A stretch of DNA of 64,000 bases, from assembly GCF_001748145.1 (NCBI RefSeq), contig NZ_BCQA01000001.1:434001-498000 (forward strand), in the 5' to 3' direction. Shown in pieces: positions 49,961-59,348 of this stretch. Source of the stretch: Bosea sp. BIWAKO-01. GTDB lineage: Bacteria; Pseudomonadota; Alphaproteobacteria; Rhizobiales; Beijerinckiaceae. Under the pieces are notes generated by a model. The model worked only from the letters and a program-made list of their open reading frames with translations, was not told where the DNA came from and ran no database searches. Position 1 is the first letter of the stretch. The number at the start of each line of letters is the position of its first letter. Both the position numbers and the translations under genes were made by a program.

Positions 49961-50287
49961 CGGGCGCCAGCCGGGCTGCTTGGGGGTGGAGAAGAAACTC
50001 AAGGGCGTTCGTCTCTGAGGCTCGCAGGCGCCCATGGCGGACACCCTCCGCCCAAGCCTCTAGATCATTTTCGCCGGTTGCGAAATCTCTCTGAACCGCC
50101 ACGCGCCGAGCGCAATCCTGGAGCGCAATACCCATTTCGTTATGTCCACTGCGCATAAAATACGCGGCCTCACCCTTGCGTTTCAGCCTTTCACTTGACA
50201 CATTAAGGCCTGCGGCCCGCTGACGCGGCCTCTTTGCGAGGCCGGAGTGCTTTCCGACCTGTCCCGTGTTCCGGAGCCCTTCACCGA
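49961..50287. other. Divergent intergenic region
   Basis: About 330 bp separate maf from the next plus-strand gene. I see no gene; moderately AT-rich stretches near 50140-50200 may hold promoters. Confidence 0.35.
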
Positions 50288-50671
50288 ATGACCACATCGA
50301 CCCGACGTCCGCGTTCCGCTCTGGGAACGGGAGTGGAAGCGCAGGCGCTCGTAAGCAAGGTCATGACGATGCAGGCCGAGGCGGGGCTGACCATCGCGAT
50401 GCGGATGCCGATCCTGCTCAAGGGTGCGCTCGGCGACCGGCGCGGCCAGCGCGAGGCGACGAAGGCCCTGACCGAGAAGGTTTCCGCGGTGATGGAAAGC
50501 GGCCTCGCCGCGAGCCAGGCCGTCAGCCTGTTCTGGTGGGATCTGGCCTTCAGCCCATTCAGCCAGCTCGACATGAGCGAGGCCGTCGCCCGGGCGACCA
50601 GCAACACGCTCGAGCCGTTCTCGAAACGGACCCGCGCCAATGCGGCGCGGCTGAGCAGCCGCCGCCGCTAG
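50288..50671 (+). CDS. Hypothetical protein, possibly phasin-like
   Basis: The 127-residue helical protein starts MTTSTRRPRSALGTGVEAQA. It has amphipathic alanine-rich segments (MQAEAGLTIAMRMPILLKGA, AVMESGLAASQAVSLFWW) and a basic C-terminus. The composition resembles small phasin-type proteins, but I do not recognise a defined family. A strong hairpin follows the stop. Confidence 0.6.
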   Translation: MTTSTRRPRSALGTGVEAQALVSKVMTMQAEAGLTIAMRMPILLKGALGDRRGQREATKALTEKVSAVMESGLAASQAVSLFWWDLAFSPFSQLDMSEAVARATSNTLEPFSKRTRANAARLSSRRR

Positions 50672-50708
50672 ATTATCGAGACCGGATTTCGCGTCCGGCC
50701 CGATAATC
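50671..50708 (+). terminator. Hairpin GATTATCG...CGATAATC after hypothetical gene
   Basis: Eight-base outer arms with an inner CCGGA/TCCGG pair form a long stem directly at the stop codon. There is no T-run, but position supports termination. Confidence 0.5.
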
Positions 50709-50719
50709 CATTCGTCTGT

Positions 50720-50994
50720 GCTTGCATCGGCTTTCCCGAAAGGCACAATCCACTTTTCGGACCGATGCTTTGATGCCTTCGCGTCAGCTGTTCCGGAAAC
50801 CGCGATCCACTTTTCGGGCCGACGCTTTGATGCGTTCGCGCCGGCTTTTCCGAAAGCCGCGATCCACCTTTCGGGCCGACGCTTTGATGCGTTCGCGCCG
50901 GCTTTTCCGAAAGCCGCGATCCACCTTTCGGGCCGACGCTTTGATGCGTTCGCGCCGGCTTTTCCGAAAACCGCGATCCACTTTTCGGGCCGAC
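50720..50994. repeat. Tandem array of 57-bp palindromic units
   Basis: Four full units start at 50767, 50824, 50881 and 50938, preceded by a partial, diverged unit. Each contains CCGAAA-N-TTTTCGG-like arms and GATCCAC, linking it to the single copies at 11.3 and 21.1 kb. Units two and three are identical. The array ends just past the pssA stop. Long frames through it exist only because 57 is divisible by three. Confidence 0.9.
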
Positions 50995-50997
50995 GCC

Positions 50998-51849
50998 CTA
51001 GTCGGCATCCGACACGGACGCCTTGCCGCCCTCGGACGGAGCTTCCGCCAGGCCGGCATTGTATTCGCGCTCGAGCTTGCGATAGCGCGCAACGCTGATC
51101 GGGATCAGCGCGAGATAGGCCAGCACGATCAGCGTCAACATCTCGAAGGGATAGGCAAAGAGCAGCCCCGCCACCACCACCACCGCGACGAAGAGCGGCA
51201 GGACCTTTTCACGCGGCACACGCGTGCCGAGCGTTTTGCCGGCGTAGCAGGGGATGCGCGAAATCGTCAGGAAGGCGATGAACAGGATATAGATCCCGAC
51301 CAGCAGCGCGCCATATTCCTGCACCGGCACGCCGATGAAGTGCAGATAGAGCGGCAGCATCGCGGTGATCGCGCCTGCGGGCGCCGGCATGCCGACGAAG
51401 AAGTTCTTCTGCCAGTCAGGACGATTGGGATCGTCGATCATCACGTTGAAGCGTGCGAGCCTCAGCGCCATGGCGCAGGCGAGCGTCAGCACGATGATCC
51501 AGCCGAAGGAGCGCAGGTCGTGCAGGACGAAGATCCAGAGCACATAGCCTGTGGCGACGCCGAAATTGACGAAATCCGAAAGCGAATCGAGCTCGGCGCC
51601 GAAGCGCGACGTGCCCTTCAGCATGCGCGCCAGTCGGCCGTCGACGCCGTCGAGCGCGGCGGCGATCAGGATGAAGATCGTCGCCGATTCGAGCTTGCCC
51701 TCGACCACGAGCCGCATCGCGGTCAGGCCGAGGCAGAGCGCCAGCAAAGTGATGACATTGGGTGCGATCAGCCGAAACGGGATCGCCTTGAAGCGCGTGC
51801 GCTTCGATTCAGCCTGCTCGGGCTCGAAGGGGGGAAAGAGATCGCTCAT
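50998..51849 (-). CDS. pssA: CDP-diacylglycerol-serine O-phosphatidyltransferase
   Basis: This membrane enzyme makes phosphatidylserine from CDP-diacylglycerol and serine. It has 283 residues and about eight membrane helices. The CDP-alcohol phosphotransferase signature (DG..AR...G...D...D) is present across DGVDGRLARML and SRFGAELDSLSD (about 68-92). It follows psd on the same strand by about 95 bp, the usual pairing for phosphatidylethanolamine synthesis. The C-terminal 25 residues are polar and variable. Confidence 0.93.
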   Translation of the reverse strand: MSDLFPPFEPEQAESKRTRFKAIPFRLIAPNVITLLALCLGLTAMRLVVEGKLESATIFILIAAALDGVDGRLARMLKGTSRFGAELDSLSDFVNFGVATGYVLWIFVLHDLRSFGWIIVLTLACAMALRLARFNVMIDDPNRPDWQKNFFVGMPAPAGAITAMLPLYLHFIGVPVQEYGALLVGIYILFIAFLTISRIPCYAGKTLGTRVPREKVLPLFVAVVVVAGLLFAYPFEMLTLIVLAYLALIPISVARYRKLEREYNAGLAEAPSEGGKASVSDAD

Positions 51850-51944
51850 GCCAGCCGGAATACGCGGTTTTAGGCGCGGAGGCTAGGAGCAGTCGGCGAT
51901 CATCCCGGGCGCCGCATCACGACGCTCCGGGATGTCGAAAGCGC

Positions 51945-52643
51945 TCAGATTCCGCGGAAGCTGCGCCGTGTTTCGCTGGCCGAGACATCGGCCAGCACGG
52001 TCTCGCCGGCGATCGCGGTCTGGCCTTCGCCAACCAGCGGAATCACGCTCGTCGGCAGATAGACGTCGACGCGCGAGCCGAAGCGAATCAGGCCGAAACG
52101 CTCGCCGGTCGCAATAGCGTCGCCCTCCTTGACGAAGGGCACGATGCGCCGCGCGATCAGGCCTGCGATCTGGACAACGCCGACCGTGCCGGCGGGGGTC
52201 TCGATCGCCAGCGCGTTGCGCTCATTATCCTCGCTCGCCTTGTCGAGCTCGGCATTGAGGAAGAGGCCCGGCGTATAGGCCATCTTGATGATGCGGCCCG
52301 AGACCGGTGCGCGGTTCACATGGCAGTCGAAGACGTTCATGAAGATCGAGATGCGCGTCATCGGCTCGGCCGGCAGGTTCAACTCCGGAGGCGGCAGCGC
52401 GGAGGCGATCTGGCTGATCCGGCCATCAGCCGGGGAGATCACCAGCCCCTCGCGTTGCGGCGTGATCCGGATGGGATCGCGGAAGAAATAGCAGACCCAG
52501 ATCGTGATGATCGCGCCGAGCCAGCCGAAGGGCGACCAGAGATTGGCGAGCACGATCGTCGCCACCAGCGCGATCGCGATAAAGACATAGCCCTCCTTGT
52601 GGATGGGAACGATCACTTTGCGGACGGAATCGACGAGCGACAT
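51945..52643 (-). CDS. psd: Phosphatidylserine decarboxylase proenzyme
   Basis: This pyruvoyl enzyme converts phosphatidylserine to phosphatidylethanolamine. It has 232 residues, the short alphaproteobacterial form. Two N-terminal membrane helices (about 17-55) precede the catalytic core ([29 protein letters not shown]). The self-cleavage site is in [11 protein letters not shown], where cleavage before the Ser creates the pyruvoyl group. I chose the start at 52643 ([13 protein letters not shown]); 52649 is an alternative. It is co-directional with pssA. Confidence 0.93.
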   Translation of the reverse strand: MSLVDSVRKVIVPIHKEGYVFIAIALVATIVLANLWSPFGWLGAIITIWVCYFFRDPIRITPQREGLVISPADGRISQIASALPPPELNLPAEPMTRISIFMNVFDCHVNRAPVSGRIIKMAYTPGLFLNAELDKASEDNERNALAIETPAGTVGVVQIAGLIARRIVPFVKEGDAIATGERFGLIRFGSRVDVYLPTSVIPLVGEGQTAIAGETVLADVSASETRRSFRGI

Positions 52644-52875
52644 GGGCAATCCTGTTTGGTCTTGTCAGCGCGTCGGCAGAGTGACGCTCCCCTGCGGCCC
52701 GAATGGGGCGGCAGGCATTGCCGCGTGATTTACGGGGTTCGGCGCTCCGGGGGAAGAGGCCGCATGCCGCGCCCCTCGCGGCGGGCGAGACTCCGTCTCT
52801 TCAGCGCCGCGTCTTCCAGACAGGGTAGCGGAACGGCTAGAAGCGCGGACATGGCATTGGTGCGGAGTGCGGGAC

Positions 52876-53340
52876 ATGGCGGAGGCCGGCAATTTCGACA
52901 CGGCTCTTCTGGCCAGGCTTGGCTGTGACGATGTCGGCCTGCGGTTGAGCCGGAGCTATTCGCCGGAAACCTCGCCCTGGCACGTCGCGGCCTATCGTTT
53001 CGACATCCTGGTCGGAGGCGAGCCCGCCGGTACGATCAGCCTGCGGCCAGGCGCGAGCTATCTCCTGACCCATCTTGCTGGGCAGATCGGCTTTTCCGTC
53101 GAGCCCGCCTATCGTGGGCGCGGCCTCGCCGGCAAAGCCGTGAAGGCGCTGCTTCCCCTGGCCAAAGCGTGCGGCCTCACCGAACTCTGGCTGACGACAA
53201 CGCCCGACAACCTCGCCTCCCGCCGCACGCTGGAAAGGCTCGGCTGCAGCTTCGTCGAACAGGTCACGATCCCGGAAAGCTACGAAAGCTATGCCCGCGG
53301 CGAGCGGCTGAAGCTGCGCTACCGGATGGGGCTGAACTGA
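52876..53340 (+). CDS. GNAT-family N-acetyltransferase
   Basis: The 154-residue cytosolic acetyltransferase has the RimJ/RimL-like pattern. The acetyl-CoA loop is in EPAYRGRGLAGKAVKALL, and LWLTTTPDNLASRRTLERLG is the conserved motif B. The substrate, a protein N-terminus or small amine, is unknown. The ATG at 52876 is preferred; an in-frame GTG at 52867 adds three residues. Confidence 0.82.
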   Translation: MAEAGNFDTALLARLGCDDVGLRLSRSYSPETSPWHVAAYRFDILVGGEPAGTISLRPGASYLLTHLAGQIGFSVEPAYRGRGLAGKAVKALLPLAKACGLTELWLTTTPDNLASRRTLERLGCSFVEQVTIPESYESYARGERLKLRYRMGLN

Positions 53341-53349
53341 GAGCAAGCG

Positions 53350-53862
53350 TCAGTCGGCCGGGCACTGCCCGACAAGCTCGGCCAGCGCGCTCCGGCCGGA
53401 TGCAAGGTCGAAACTGGCGGAAACCGCTCCGCCGCCCTGGGCCGGAACCAACACTCCGATCTCGGCCGCACTGAGGATCAGCCCGAGCAGCGGCGCCGGT
53501 CGCGAGACCTGCACGGCCCGGTCCACCCCGACCGAACCCGCCAGTTCGACCGCCGGCTGGCCATCGGCTTGAACGAAGGATGCAGCCGCCCGCCCCGCCT
53601 TGCCGAACAGCCCGTCATTGTTCAGCGGCAGAAAGGCGATGGACAGGTTGGCCTCGATGCAGCGGATCGCGAGGCCAACTTGCGCCTCTCTGTCGCTCAG
53701 CACCGCCGCGACATCCTTGCGCCCGCCTTGCCGGTCATTGGTGATGACCACCCAATTCCCGACCTTCTTCGTGCCGGAGGCCTGCACAGGCAGGACCGAC
53801 AGCGCCAGGACCAGGCTGGCGCCGAGCCGGAACATCGCTCGCAAGCGCTTCGCTGCCGTCAT
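53350..53862 (-). CDS. Exported protein of unknown function
   Basis: The 170-residue product has a Sec signal (about 8-29: FRLGASLVLALSVLPVQAS) and a mature beta-rich part (KKVGNWVVITNDRQGGRKDV). One cysteine pair (RCIEAN, GQCPAD) may form a disulfide. It overlaps the upstream exported-protein gene by 4 bp, so the two probably act together. No family is recognised. Confidence 0.65.
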   Translation of the reverse strand: MTAAKRLRAMFRLGASLVLALSVLPVQASGTKKVGNWVVITNDRQGGRKDVAAVLSDREAQVGLAIRCIEANLSIAFLPLNNDGLFGKAGRAAASFVQADGQPAVELAGSVGVDRAVQVSRPAPLLGLILSAAEIGVLVPAQGGGAVSASFDLASGRSALAELVGQCPAD

Positions 53863-54392
53863 CGCCTGGCCCCGGAGGGGCGGCTGAGCGCACCGAGCGC
53901 CGCCGCCCATGGCGCAGGGGCCGGCAGCATGACATCCGCTGGAAAATGCGGGAGCAGTTCGAAGGCGAGCGGCTGGCCTGCCCTATCCTCCCGAATCACG
54001 AGGGTATCGAAGCGCAGCAGCTGAGCGGAGGCTCGCGGCAGGACAGCGCCAGCCGCGACGGGTCTGCCCGCGACCATCAGGACGAAGCAGCTATCGACCG
54101 GATTCCAGCCCCGCTTCGCTGCCGGGCCTTCGGGCGCGCCGTCCTGCACGAGATAGCCGCCCTGCCAGCGAATCGAGAGCGCCGCATCGAGCCGAAGCGG
54201 CTGCTGATCGGGAGGAAGCATCGATTCAAGCGGCGACGGCGACATCTTGAGCAGCGAGCAGGTCTGGACGATGCCCGGCCGTCCCGGCTTGACGATCCAG
54301 AGCTCCCATCCCTGCCCCGTCGCAGCAGCGGCCCGGTCGGCGGCCAGGATGGAGAGGAGCAGCGCCCCGGTCAGGCGCAGGCGCTTCAGCAT
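53859..54392 (-). CDS. Exported protein, coupled to downstream gene
   Basis: The 177-residue protein has a signal peptide (MLKRLRLTGALLLSILAADR, cleavage near AAAA). The periplasmic domain contains two cysteines (QTCSLLKMS, VDSCFVLMVAG). Function is unknown. The paired arrangement with the next exported protein suggests a two-component envelope module. Confidence 0.65.
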   Translation of the reverse strand: MLKRLRLTGALLLSILAADRAAAATGQGWELWIVKPGRPGIVQTCSLLKMSPSPLESMLPPDQQPLRLDAALSIRWQGGYLVQDGAPEGPAAKRGWNPVDSCFVLMVAGRPVAAGAVLPRASAQLLRFDTLVIREDRAGQPLAFELLPHFPADVMLPAPAPWAAALGALSRPSGARR

Positions 54393-54465
54393 GAGGTCAC
54401 CGCTGCAGCCCGGGATCGGCCGGCCTGCGTCGGATGCGAGCCATCGTCATGCAAACCACGCGAAC

Positions 54466-54957
54466 TCAGGCGAGCGCCGTCGGGCTGCGGACGAAGCGGC
54501 GCGCGGCGAGATAAGTCAGCACCACGAAGATCAGCAGCACGAGCCCCTCGACAATCGCGAAGGGCGGCTCCGACTGGGTCGGCGCCATGGCCCGGAGAAA
54601 TGGCACCTTCATGAAGGCCTGCGCGACCGCGACGAAGATCAGCAGATAGAAGGCGAGCATCGCCGTGACCGCATAGATCCGCCGCCAGGCGCCATCGAGC
54701 CTGCGGGCGTAGAGGGCATATCCGGCAAGCCCGACCAGAACGAGCGAGATCGCGCCCACGATATGCGAGGGCAGGATGCCGTTGAATGGGAAGCCGAAGC
54801 CCGTCGCGCTGGTGGCAAACGCGGTGGAAAGAAAAATCCCGGTCCAGCGCGGCCGCGTGTGCCCTTTCAGCATGGCCGCGGCGACGGGAAAACCGGCGAC
54901 GATGGCGATCAGGCTGAGCCAGGTATGAAAGCCGGTGAATGTCGTCGGATCGAACAT
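54466..54957 (-). CDS. Four- to five-helix membrane protein of unknown function
   Basis: The 163-residue integral membrane protein has hydrophobic segments at roughly 8-28, 40-58, 68-86, 100-122 and 132-152 (for example IVGAISLVLVGLAGYALYAR). I chose the start at 54957 (MFDPTTFTGFHTWLS). No functional motif is present. Confidence 0.65.
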   Translation of the reverse strand: MFDPTTFTGFHTWLSLIAIVAGFPVAAAMLKGHTRPRWTGIFLSTAFATSATGFGFPFNGILPSHIVGAISLVLVGLAGYALYARRLDGAWRRIYAVTAMLAFYLLIFVAVAQAFMKVPFLRAMAPTQSEPPFAIVEGLVLLIFVVLTYLAARRFVRSPTALA

Positions 54958-55056
54958 GAGCAGCCCCCGCAATGCTCCACCGGCTTCGAGTGAAACCGGC
55001 GGAGCGTAGCATGCAGGAAGCAGGCCGCGTTTGGCGAGAGAATTCCGTCGCGCCGA

Positions 55057-56970
55057 TTACTGCGTCAGGGTCACTCTCACGCTTTCTTCCTCTTCCTCGG
55101 TCGCGCGCTTCAGCGTCGCCTTGGCCTCGTCGACCTGGCGTTGACGATTCCAGAGCGCCGCATAGACGCCATCCGCGGCCAGCAACTCGCGGTGATGGCC
55201 GCGTTCGACGATCAGGCCCTTGTCCAGCACGATGATCTCGTCGGCATTGATCACGGTCGAGAGCCGATGGGCGATGACCAGCGTCGTGCGCCCCTCGCTG
55301 ACCCGGTCGAGCGCGTCCTGGATCTCCTTCTCGGTGAAGGAATCGAGTGCCGAGGTCGCCTCGTCCAGCACCAGGATCGGCGGCCCCTTCAGGATGGTGC
55401 GGGCGATGGCGACGCGCTGCTTCTCGCCGCCGGAGAGCTTCAGGCCACGCTCGCCGACGGAGGTCTCATAGCCCTCCGGCAGCGACCGGATGAAGCGGTC
55501 GATCTGGGCAAGCCGCGCCGCCTCCTCGACCTCGGCCTCGGTCGCATCCGGCCGGCCATAGCGGATATTGTACTCGATCGTGTCGTTGAACAGCACGGTG
55601 TCCTGCGGAACCATGCCGATCGCCGAGCGCAGGCTGACCTGCTGGATCGCAGCGATATCCTGCCCGTCGATCATGATCCTGCCCTTGGCCGGTTCGTAGA
55701 AGCGGAAGAGCAGGCGCGAAATCGTCGACTTGCCGGCACCGGACGGGCCGACGATGGCGATCGTCCTGCCCGGCGGCACCGCGAAGGAAATTCCCTTAAG
55801 GATCGGCCGCTCCGGGATATAGGCGAAATGCACGTCCTCGAAACGGACCTCGCCTGCATCGACGCGAAGCGGCGGCGCGCCCGGATGGTCCTGGATCTCG
55901 GGATCGCGGCCGATCAGGGCGAACATCTCGCCGATATCGAGGGTCGCCTGCTTGATCTCGCGATAGACCGTGCCCATGAAATTCAGCGGCTGGTAGAGCT
56001 GGATCAGCATGGCGTTGATCAATACGAAATCGCCGACCGTATGCGTGCCGGCCTGAAAGCCGCGCACCGCCATCACCATCGAGATGGTCAGGCCCGTCGC
56101 GAAGATCGCCGCCTGTCCGAAGTTGAGCCAGGCGAGCGAGGTATAGGCCTTGATCGAGTTACGCTCGTAGCGCGCCATCGAACGGTCGTAACGAGCCGTC
56201 TCGCGAGCCTCTGCCCCGAAATACTTCACCGTCTCATAGTTGAGCAGCGAGTCGATCGCCTTCGAATTGGCGTCGGTATCGGATTCGTTCATGGCGCCGC
56301 GAATGGCGATACGCCATTCGGTGGCCTTGATCGTGTAGGCCATGTAGGTCGTCACCATCACCACCAGCACGACGACATAGAGCCAGTCGAACATCGTCAG
56401 CAGCACGGCGGTGATCAGGGCGACCTCGACCACGACCGGCACCAGCTGGTTCAAGCCGAGGCGGACCATTTCCTCGATGCCGTTGCGGCCGCGCTCCAGC
56501 ACGCGGGTCAGACCGCCGGTCTTGCGCTCGAGATGGAAGCGAAGCGAGAGATAATGCAGATGACCGAAGGTCTGCAGCGCCAGCGTGCGCACCGCATGCA
56601 TGAACACGGGTGCGAACAACGCGTCGCGCATCTGGATGAAGGCCGAGGAGCCGACGCGCGCCAGCCCGTAGATCAGCGTCAGGGTCAGCGGTGCACCGAC
56701 CAGCCAGGGCAGCCAGCGCTCGAGACTCGTCGGCGTATTCGCCAGGGCATCCGTCGCCCATTTGAAGGTGAAGGGCACGCCCATCAACACCATGCGGCCA
56801 ACAACCAGCAGGATGAAGGCCGCGACCACGCGCTTGCGCAGATCCGCGCGATCCGGCGGCCAGAGATAGGGCCAGAGCGCACGGAAGGTCGCGACGAAGC
56901 CGGAGCCGGGTTGCAGGACGGCCGAGTGGGCGAAGTTCGACGCTGGAGGCGGCGCGGCAGGCGGGGACAT
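55057..56970 (-). CDS. Atm1-type ABC exporter (permease-ATPase half transporter)
   Basis: This inner-membrane homodimeric exporter belongs to the heavy-metal/Fe-S (Atm1, glutathione-adduct) group. It has about 637 residues. The six-helix transmembrane domain (about 45-340) contains ALQTFGHLHYLSLRFHLERK, a segment typical of Atm1. The nucleotide-binding domain shows Walker A GPSGAGKSTISRLL, signature LSGGEKQRVAIARTIL, Walker B ILVLDEATSALDS and H-loop IAHRLST, all intact. The C-terminus is acidic. The start may be 56970 (MSPPAAPPP) or 57000. A large antisense frame here is a shadow. Confidence 0.92.
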   Translation of the reverse strand: MSPPAAPPPASNFAHSAVLQPGSGFVATFRALWPYLWPPDRADLRKRVVAAFILLVVGRMVLMGVPFTFKWATDALANTPTSLERWLPWLVGAPLTLTLIYGLARVGSSAFIQMRDALFAPVFMHAVRTLALQTFGHLHYLSLRFHLERKTGGLTRVLERGRNGIEEMVRLGLNQLVPVVVEVALITAVLLTMFDWLYVVVLVVMVTTYMAYTIKATEWRIAIRGAMNESDTDANSKAIDSLLNYETVKYFGAEARETARYDRSMARYERNSIKAYTSLAWLNFGQAAIFATGLTISMVMAVRGFQAGTHTVGDFVLINAMLIQLYQPLNFMGTVYREIKQATLDIGEMFALIGRDPEIQDHPGAPPLRVDAGEVRFEDVHFAYIPERPILKGISFAVPPGRTIAIVGPSGAGKSTISRLLFRFYEPAKGRIMIDGQDIAAIQQVSLRSAIGMVPQDTVLFNDTIEYNIRYGRPDATEAEVEEAARLAQIDRFIRSLPEGYETSVGERGLKLSGGEKQRVAIARTILKGPPILVLDEATSALDSFTEKEIQDALDRVSEGRTTLVIAHRLSTVINADEIIVLDKGLIVERGHHRELLAADGVYAALWNRQRQVDEAKATLKRATEEEEESVRVTLTQ

Positions 56971-57147
56971 TTTCAAACAGTTCCAAGTTGAACCGCCCAT
57001 ATATCCGCGATCGCGGGCGAATGCATGAGCCTTGCTGCAAGCCGGGGATTGCGGAACGCGCGCGCCGGCCTGGCCTTGTTCTCGTCGAAGGACCGGTGTG
57101 AGATGGAGTCGGAGCGGTCAACGCTCGGATCGGGGAAAGAAACAGCC

Positions 57148-57495
57148 ATGAGAGCTCAACGGGTTATCCTTGCCGGCCTGATCGGCGCCAGCGCCTCACT
57201 CTGCCTCGCGACGCTTCCCGCCCTGGCGCAATCAGCGCGCCCGCCGGCACAGATCAAGGTAACCAATGCCCGCAGCGTGCCGTTGAACACGCTCGAAATC
57301 ACCACCTCGGGTGAACAGCCCCGCCTCGTCGCCAAGCTCGCCAAGCCGCTCGCGCCCGGAAAGAGCGCCGTGCTGAAACTCAACAAGCCGGCAGGCTGCA
57401 GCTATTTCGTGCTCGGTCGCTTCACCGACGAGGTCGAGAGCGACAATGACGGCGTCGATCTGTGCAGGGAAAAGACGATCCGCCTGACGGATTGA
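57148..57495 (+). CDS. Small periplasmic protein of unknown function
   Basis: The 115-residue product has a Sec signal (about 5-27, ending LPALAQ). It has a compact mature domain (ARSVPLNTLEITTSGEQPRL) with two cysteines (GCSYFVLG, VDLCREK) that may form a disulfide. GGGGAAAGAAACAGCC precedes the ATG. It is divergent from the ABC exporter. No family is recognised. Confidence 0.65.
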   Translation: MRAQRVILAGLIGASASLCLATLPALAQSARPPAQIKVTNARSVPLNTLEITTSGEQPRLVAKLAKPLAPGKSAVLKLNKPAGCSYFVLGRFTDEVESDNDGVDLCREKTIRLTD

Positions 57496-57636
57496 GCCGC
57501 CAGGCCGATCATGGCCGGGCCTCGTCCCGGCCATTCCAGACCATGGCGGTACGGCAGCATTCCCATCCGCCGAACGACGACCAGCTCGGCGCTGCGCCTC
57601 GCCAGGGAATCGCTGCGGATCGAAAGCCCTCTTCTC

Positions 57637-59232
57637 TTACGCCGTCGCGCCCGCCCGCATCAGCTTGTAGGTGATCGAATCGACCAGCGCCTGGAACGAG
57701 GCGTCGATGATGTTGGCGCTGACACCGACCGTGGTCCAGCGTTCGCCGGTCTCGTCGGCGGATTCGATCAGCACGCGCGTCACCGCGTCGGTGCCGCCCT
57801 GGAAGATGCGGACCTTGTAGTCGACAAGCCGCAAGCCCCCGATCAGCGACTGGTAGCGGCCGAGATCCTTGCGCAGGGCGACGTCGAGTGCGTTGACCGG
57901 GCCCGCAGAGCCCTCGGCAGCCGAGATCAGCAGCTCATCGCCGACCTGCACCTTCACGATCGCCTCGGAGAAGGTGACGAGCTCGCCATTGGCGTTGTAG
58001 CGGCGCTCCACATTCACCTTGAAGCGCTCGACCGTGAAATAGTCCGGCACCTCGCGCAGGATCCGCTTGGCGAGCAGGAAGAAGGAGGCGTCGGCCCCCT
58101 CGAAGGCGTAGCCTTGCGCTTCCTTGTCCTTGATCTCGTCGAGCAGGCGCCCGAGCCGCGGATCGTCGCGCCCGAGCGTCACGCCGATGCGCTCCAGCTC
58201 GGCGACGAGGTTGGACTTGCCGCCCTGGTCCGAGATCAGGACCTTGCGGATATTGCCGGTCGCTTCCGGTGCGACATGCTCATAGGTGCGCGGGTCCTTC
58301 AGCACCGCTGAGGCATGGATGCCGGCCTTGGTCGCGAAGGCAGACGCACCGACGAAGGGCGCGTGCCGGTTCGGGGCGCGGTTCAGCATCTCGTCGAGAG
58401 CACGCGAGACATGGGTCAGTTCGCCGAGCTGCTGCTCGCCGACATTGATGCTGAAGCGCTCGCGATACCTGTCCTTCAGCTTCAGCGCGCCGATCAGAGT
58501 CACCAGATTGGCGTTGCCGCAGCGCTCGCCGAGCCCGTTCAGCGTGCCCTGGATCTGGCGGACCCCGGCCTCGACCGCCGCCAGCGAATTGGCAACGGCG
58601 CAGCCGCAATCGTCATGGGCGTGGATGCCGAGATGATCGCCCGGCACGACCTTGGCGACCTCGGCAACGATGGCGCCGACCTCGTCCGGCAAGGTGCCGC
58701 CATTCGTATCGCACAGCACGACCCAGCGTGCGCCCGCCTCATAGGCTGCCCGCGCGCAGGCCAGCGCATAGTCGGCATTGGCCTTGTAGCCGTCGAAGAA
58801 ATGCTCGCAGTCGAGCATCACCTCGCGTCCGGCCGCCTTCGCGGCCTTCACGCTGTCGGTGATCCCTTCGAGATTGTCCTCGAGCGAGATCTCGAGCGCG
58901 ACATGGACATGGTAATCCCAGCTCTTGGCGACGAAGACGATGGCGTCGGCCTTCGCCTCGAGCAGGGCCGCGATGCCCGGGTCGTTGGCGGCCGAGCGCC
59001 CTGCCCGCTTGGTCATGCCGAAGGCAGCGAACTTGGCCTTCGAGGTCGGCTTCTCCGCGAAGAAGGCGGTATCGAGCGGGTTCGCTCCGGGATAGCCGCC
59101 CTCGACATAGTCGATGCCTAGCTTGTCCAGCATGGCGGCGACCGCGCGCTTGTCGTCGAGCGAGAAGTCGACTCCGGTGGTCTGGGCGCCGTCGCGCAGC
59201 GTCGTATCGAAAAGATGGACGCGGGCGCTCAT
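57637..59232 (-). CDS. cimA: (R)-citramalate synthase
   Basis: The enzyme condenses acetyl-CoA and pyruvate to citramalate, the threonine-independent entry to isoleucine. It has 531 residues. An HMGL-like TIM barrel carries LFDTTLRDGAQTTG and GIHAHDDCGCAVANSLAAVE (metal and catalytic residues), and a C-terminal LeuA-type regulatory domain follows (about 400-525). It matches the CimA branch rather than LeuA by its length and its second half. The start overlaps the stop of the 39-residue ORF by 4 bp. Confidence 0.9.
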   Translation of the reverse strand: MSARVHLFDTTLRDGAQTTGVDFSLDDKRAVAAMLDKLGIDYVEGGYPGANPLDTAFFAEKPTSKAKFAAFGMTKRAGRSAANDPGIAALLEAKADAIVFVAKSWDYHVHVALEISLEDNLEGITDSVKAAKAAGREVMLDCEHFFDGYKANADYALACARAAYEAGARWVVLCDTNGGTLPDEVGAIVAEVAKVVPGDHLGIHAHDDCGCAVANSLAAVEAGVRQIQGTLNGLGERCGNANLVTLIGALKLKDRYRERFSINVGEQQLGELTHVSRALDEMLNRAPNRHAPFVGASAFATKAGIHASAVLKDPRTYEHVAPEATGNIRKVLISDQGGKSNLVAELERIGVTLGRDDPRLGRLLDEIKDKEAQGYAFEGADASFFLLAKRILREVPDYFTVERFKVNVERRYNANGELVTFSEAIVKVQVGDELLISAAEGSAGPVNALDVALRKDLGRYQSLIGGLRLVDYKVRIFQGGTDAVTRVLIESADETGERWTTVGVSANIIDASFQALVDSITYKLMRAGATA

Positions 59233-59348
59233 CGCCCGGCCCTCATCCGATAGCGCAGCACACGCGGCATGACCATGGCGAGCATGACGAGTTTCATGGC
59301 GACCGAGAGCGCACCGGCGCGCCGGATCTTCGGGGCATCCCGGTTCAT
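59229..59348 (-). CDS. 39-residue basic membrane peptide between cysS and cimA
   Basis: The product reads [20 protein letters not shown], then [19 protein letters not shown]. It is basic at both ends with a short methionine-rich hydrophobic centre. Its ATG overlaps the cysS stop and its TGA overlaps the cimA ATG, each as ATGA. The arrangement implies translation of all three in series and argues that the ORF is real. No homolog is recalled. It could be a small membrane protein or a coupling leader. Confidence 0.6.
   Translation of the reverse strand: MNRDAPKIRRAGALSVAMKLVMLAMVMPRVLRYRMRAGR

Noticed and set aside
50720..50994. CRISPR array
   Set aside because: Units are directly contiguous with no spacers, and the unit is a palindromic intergenic repeat found elsewhere in the window.
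50722..51873. 383-codon plus-strand frame with repeated FRKPRSTFRADAL peptide
   Set aside because: The peptide repeat comes from the 57-bp DNA repeat being a multiple of three; the rest is antisense to pssA.
55141..56991. 616-codon plus-strand frame
   Set aside because: It is fully antisense to the Atm1 exporter; composition is Arg/Asp/His-rich without domains, as expected of high-GC shadows.
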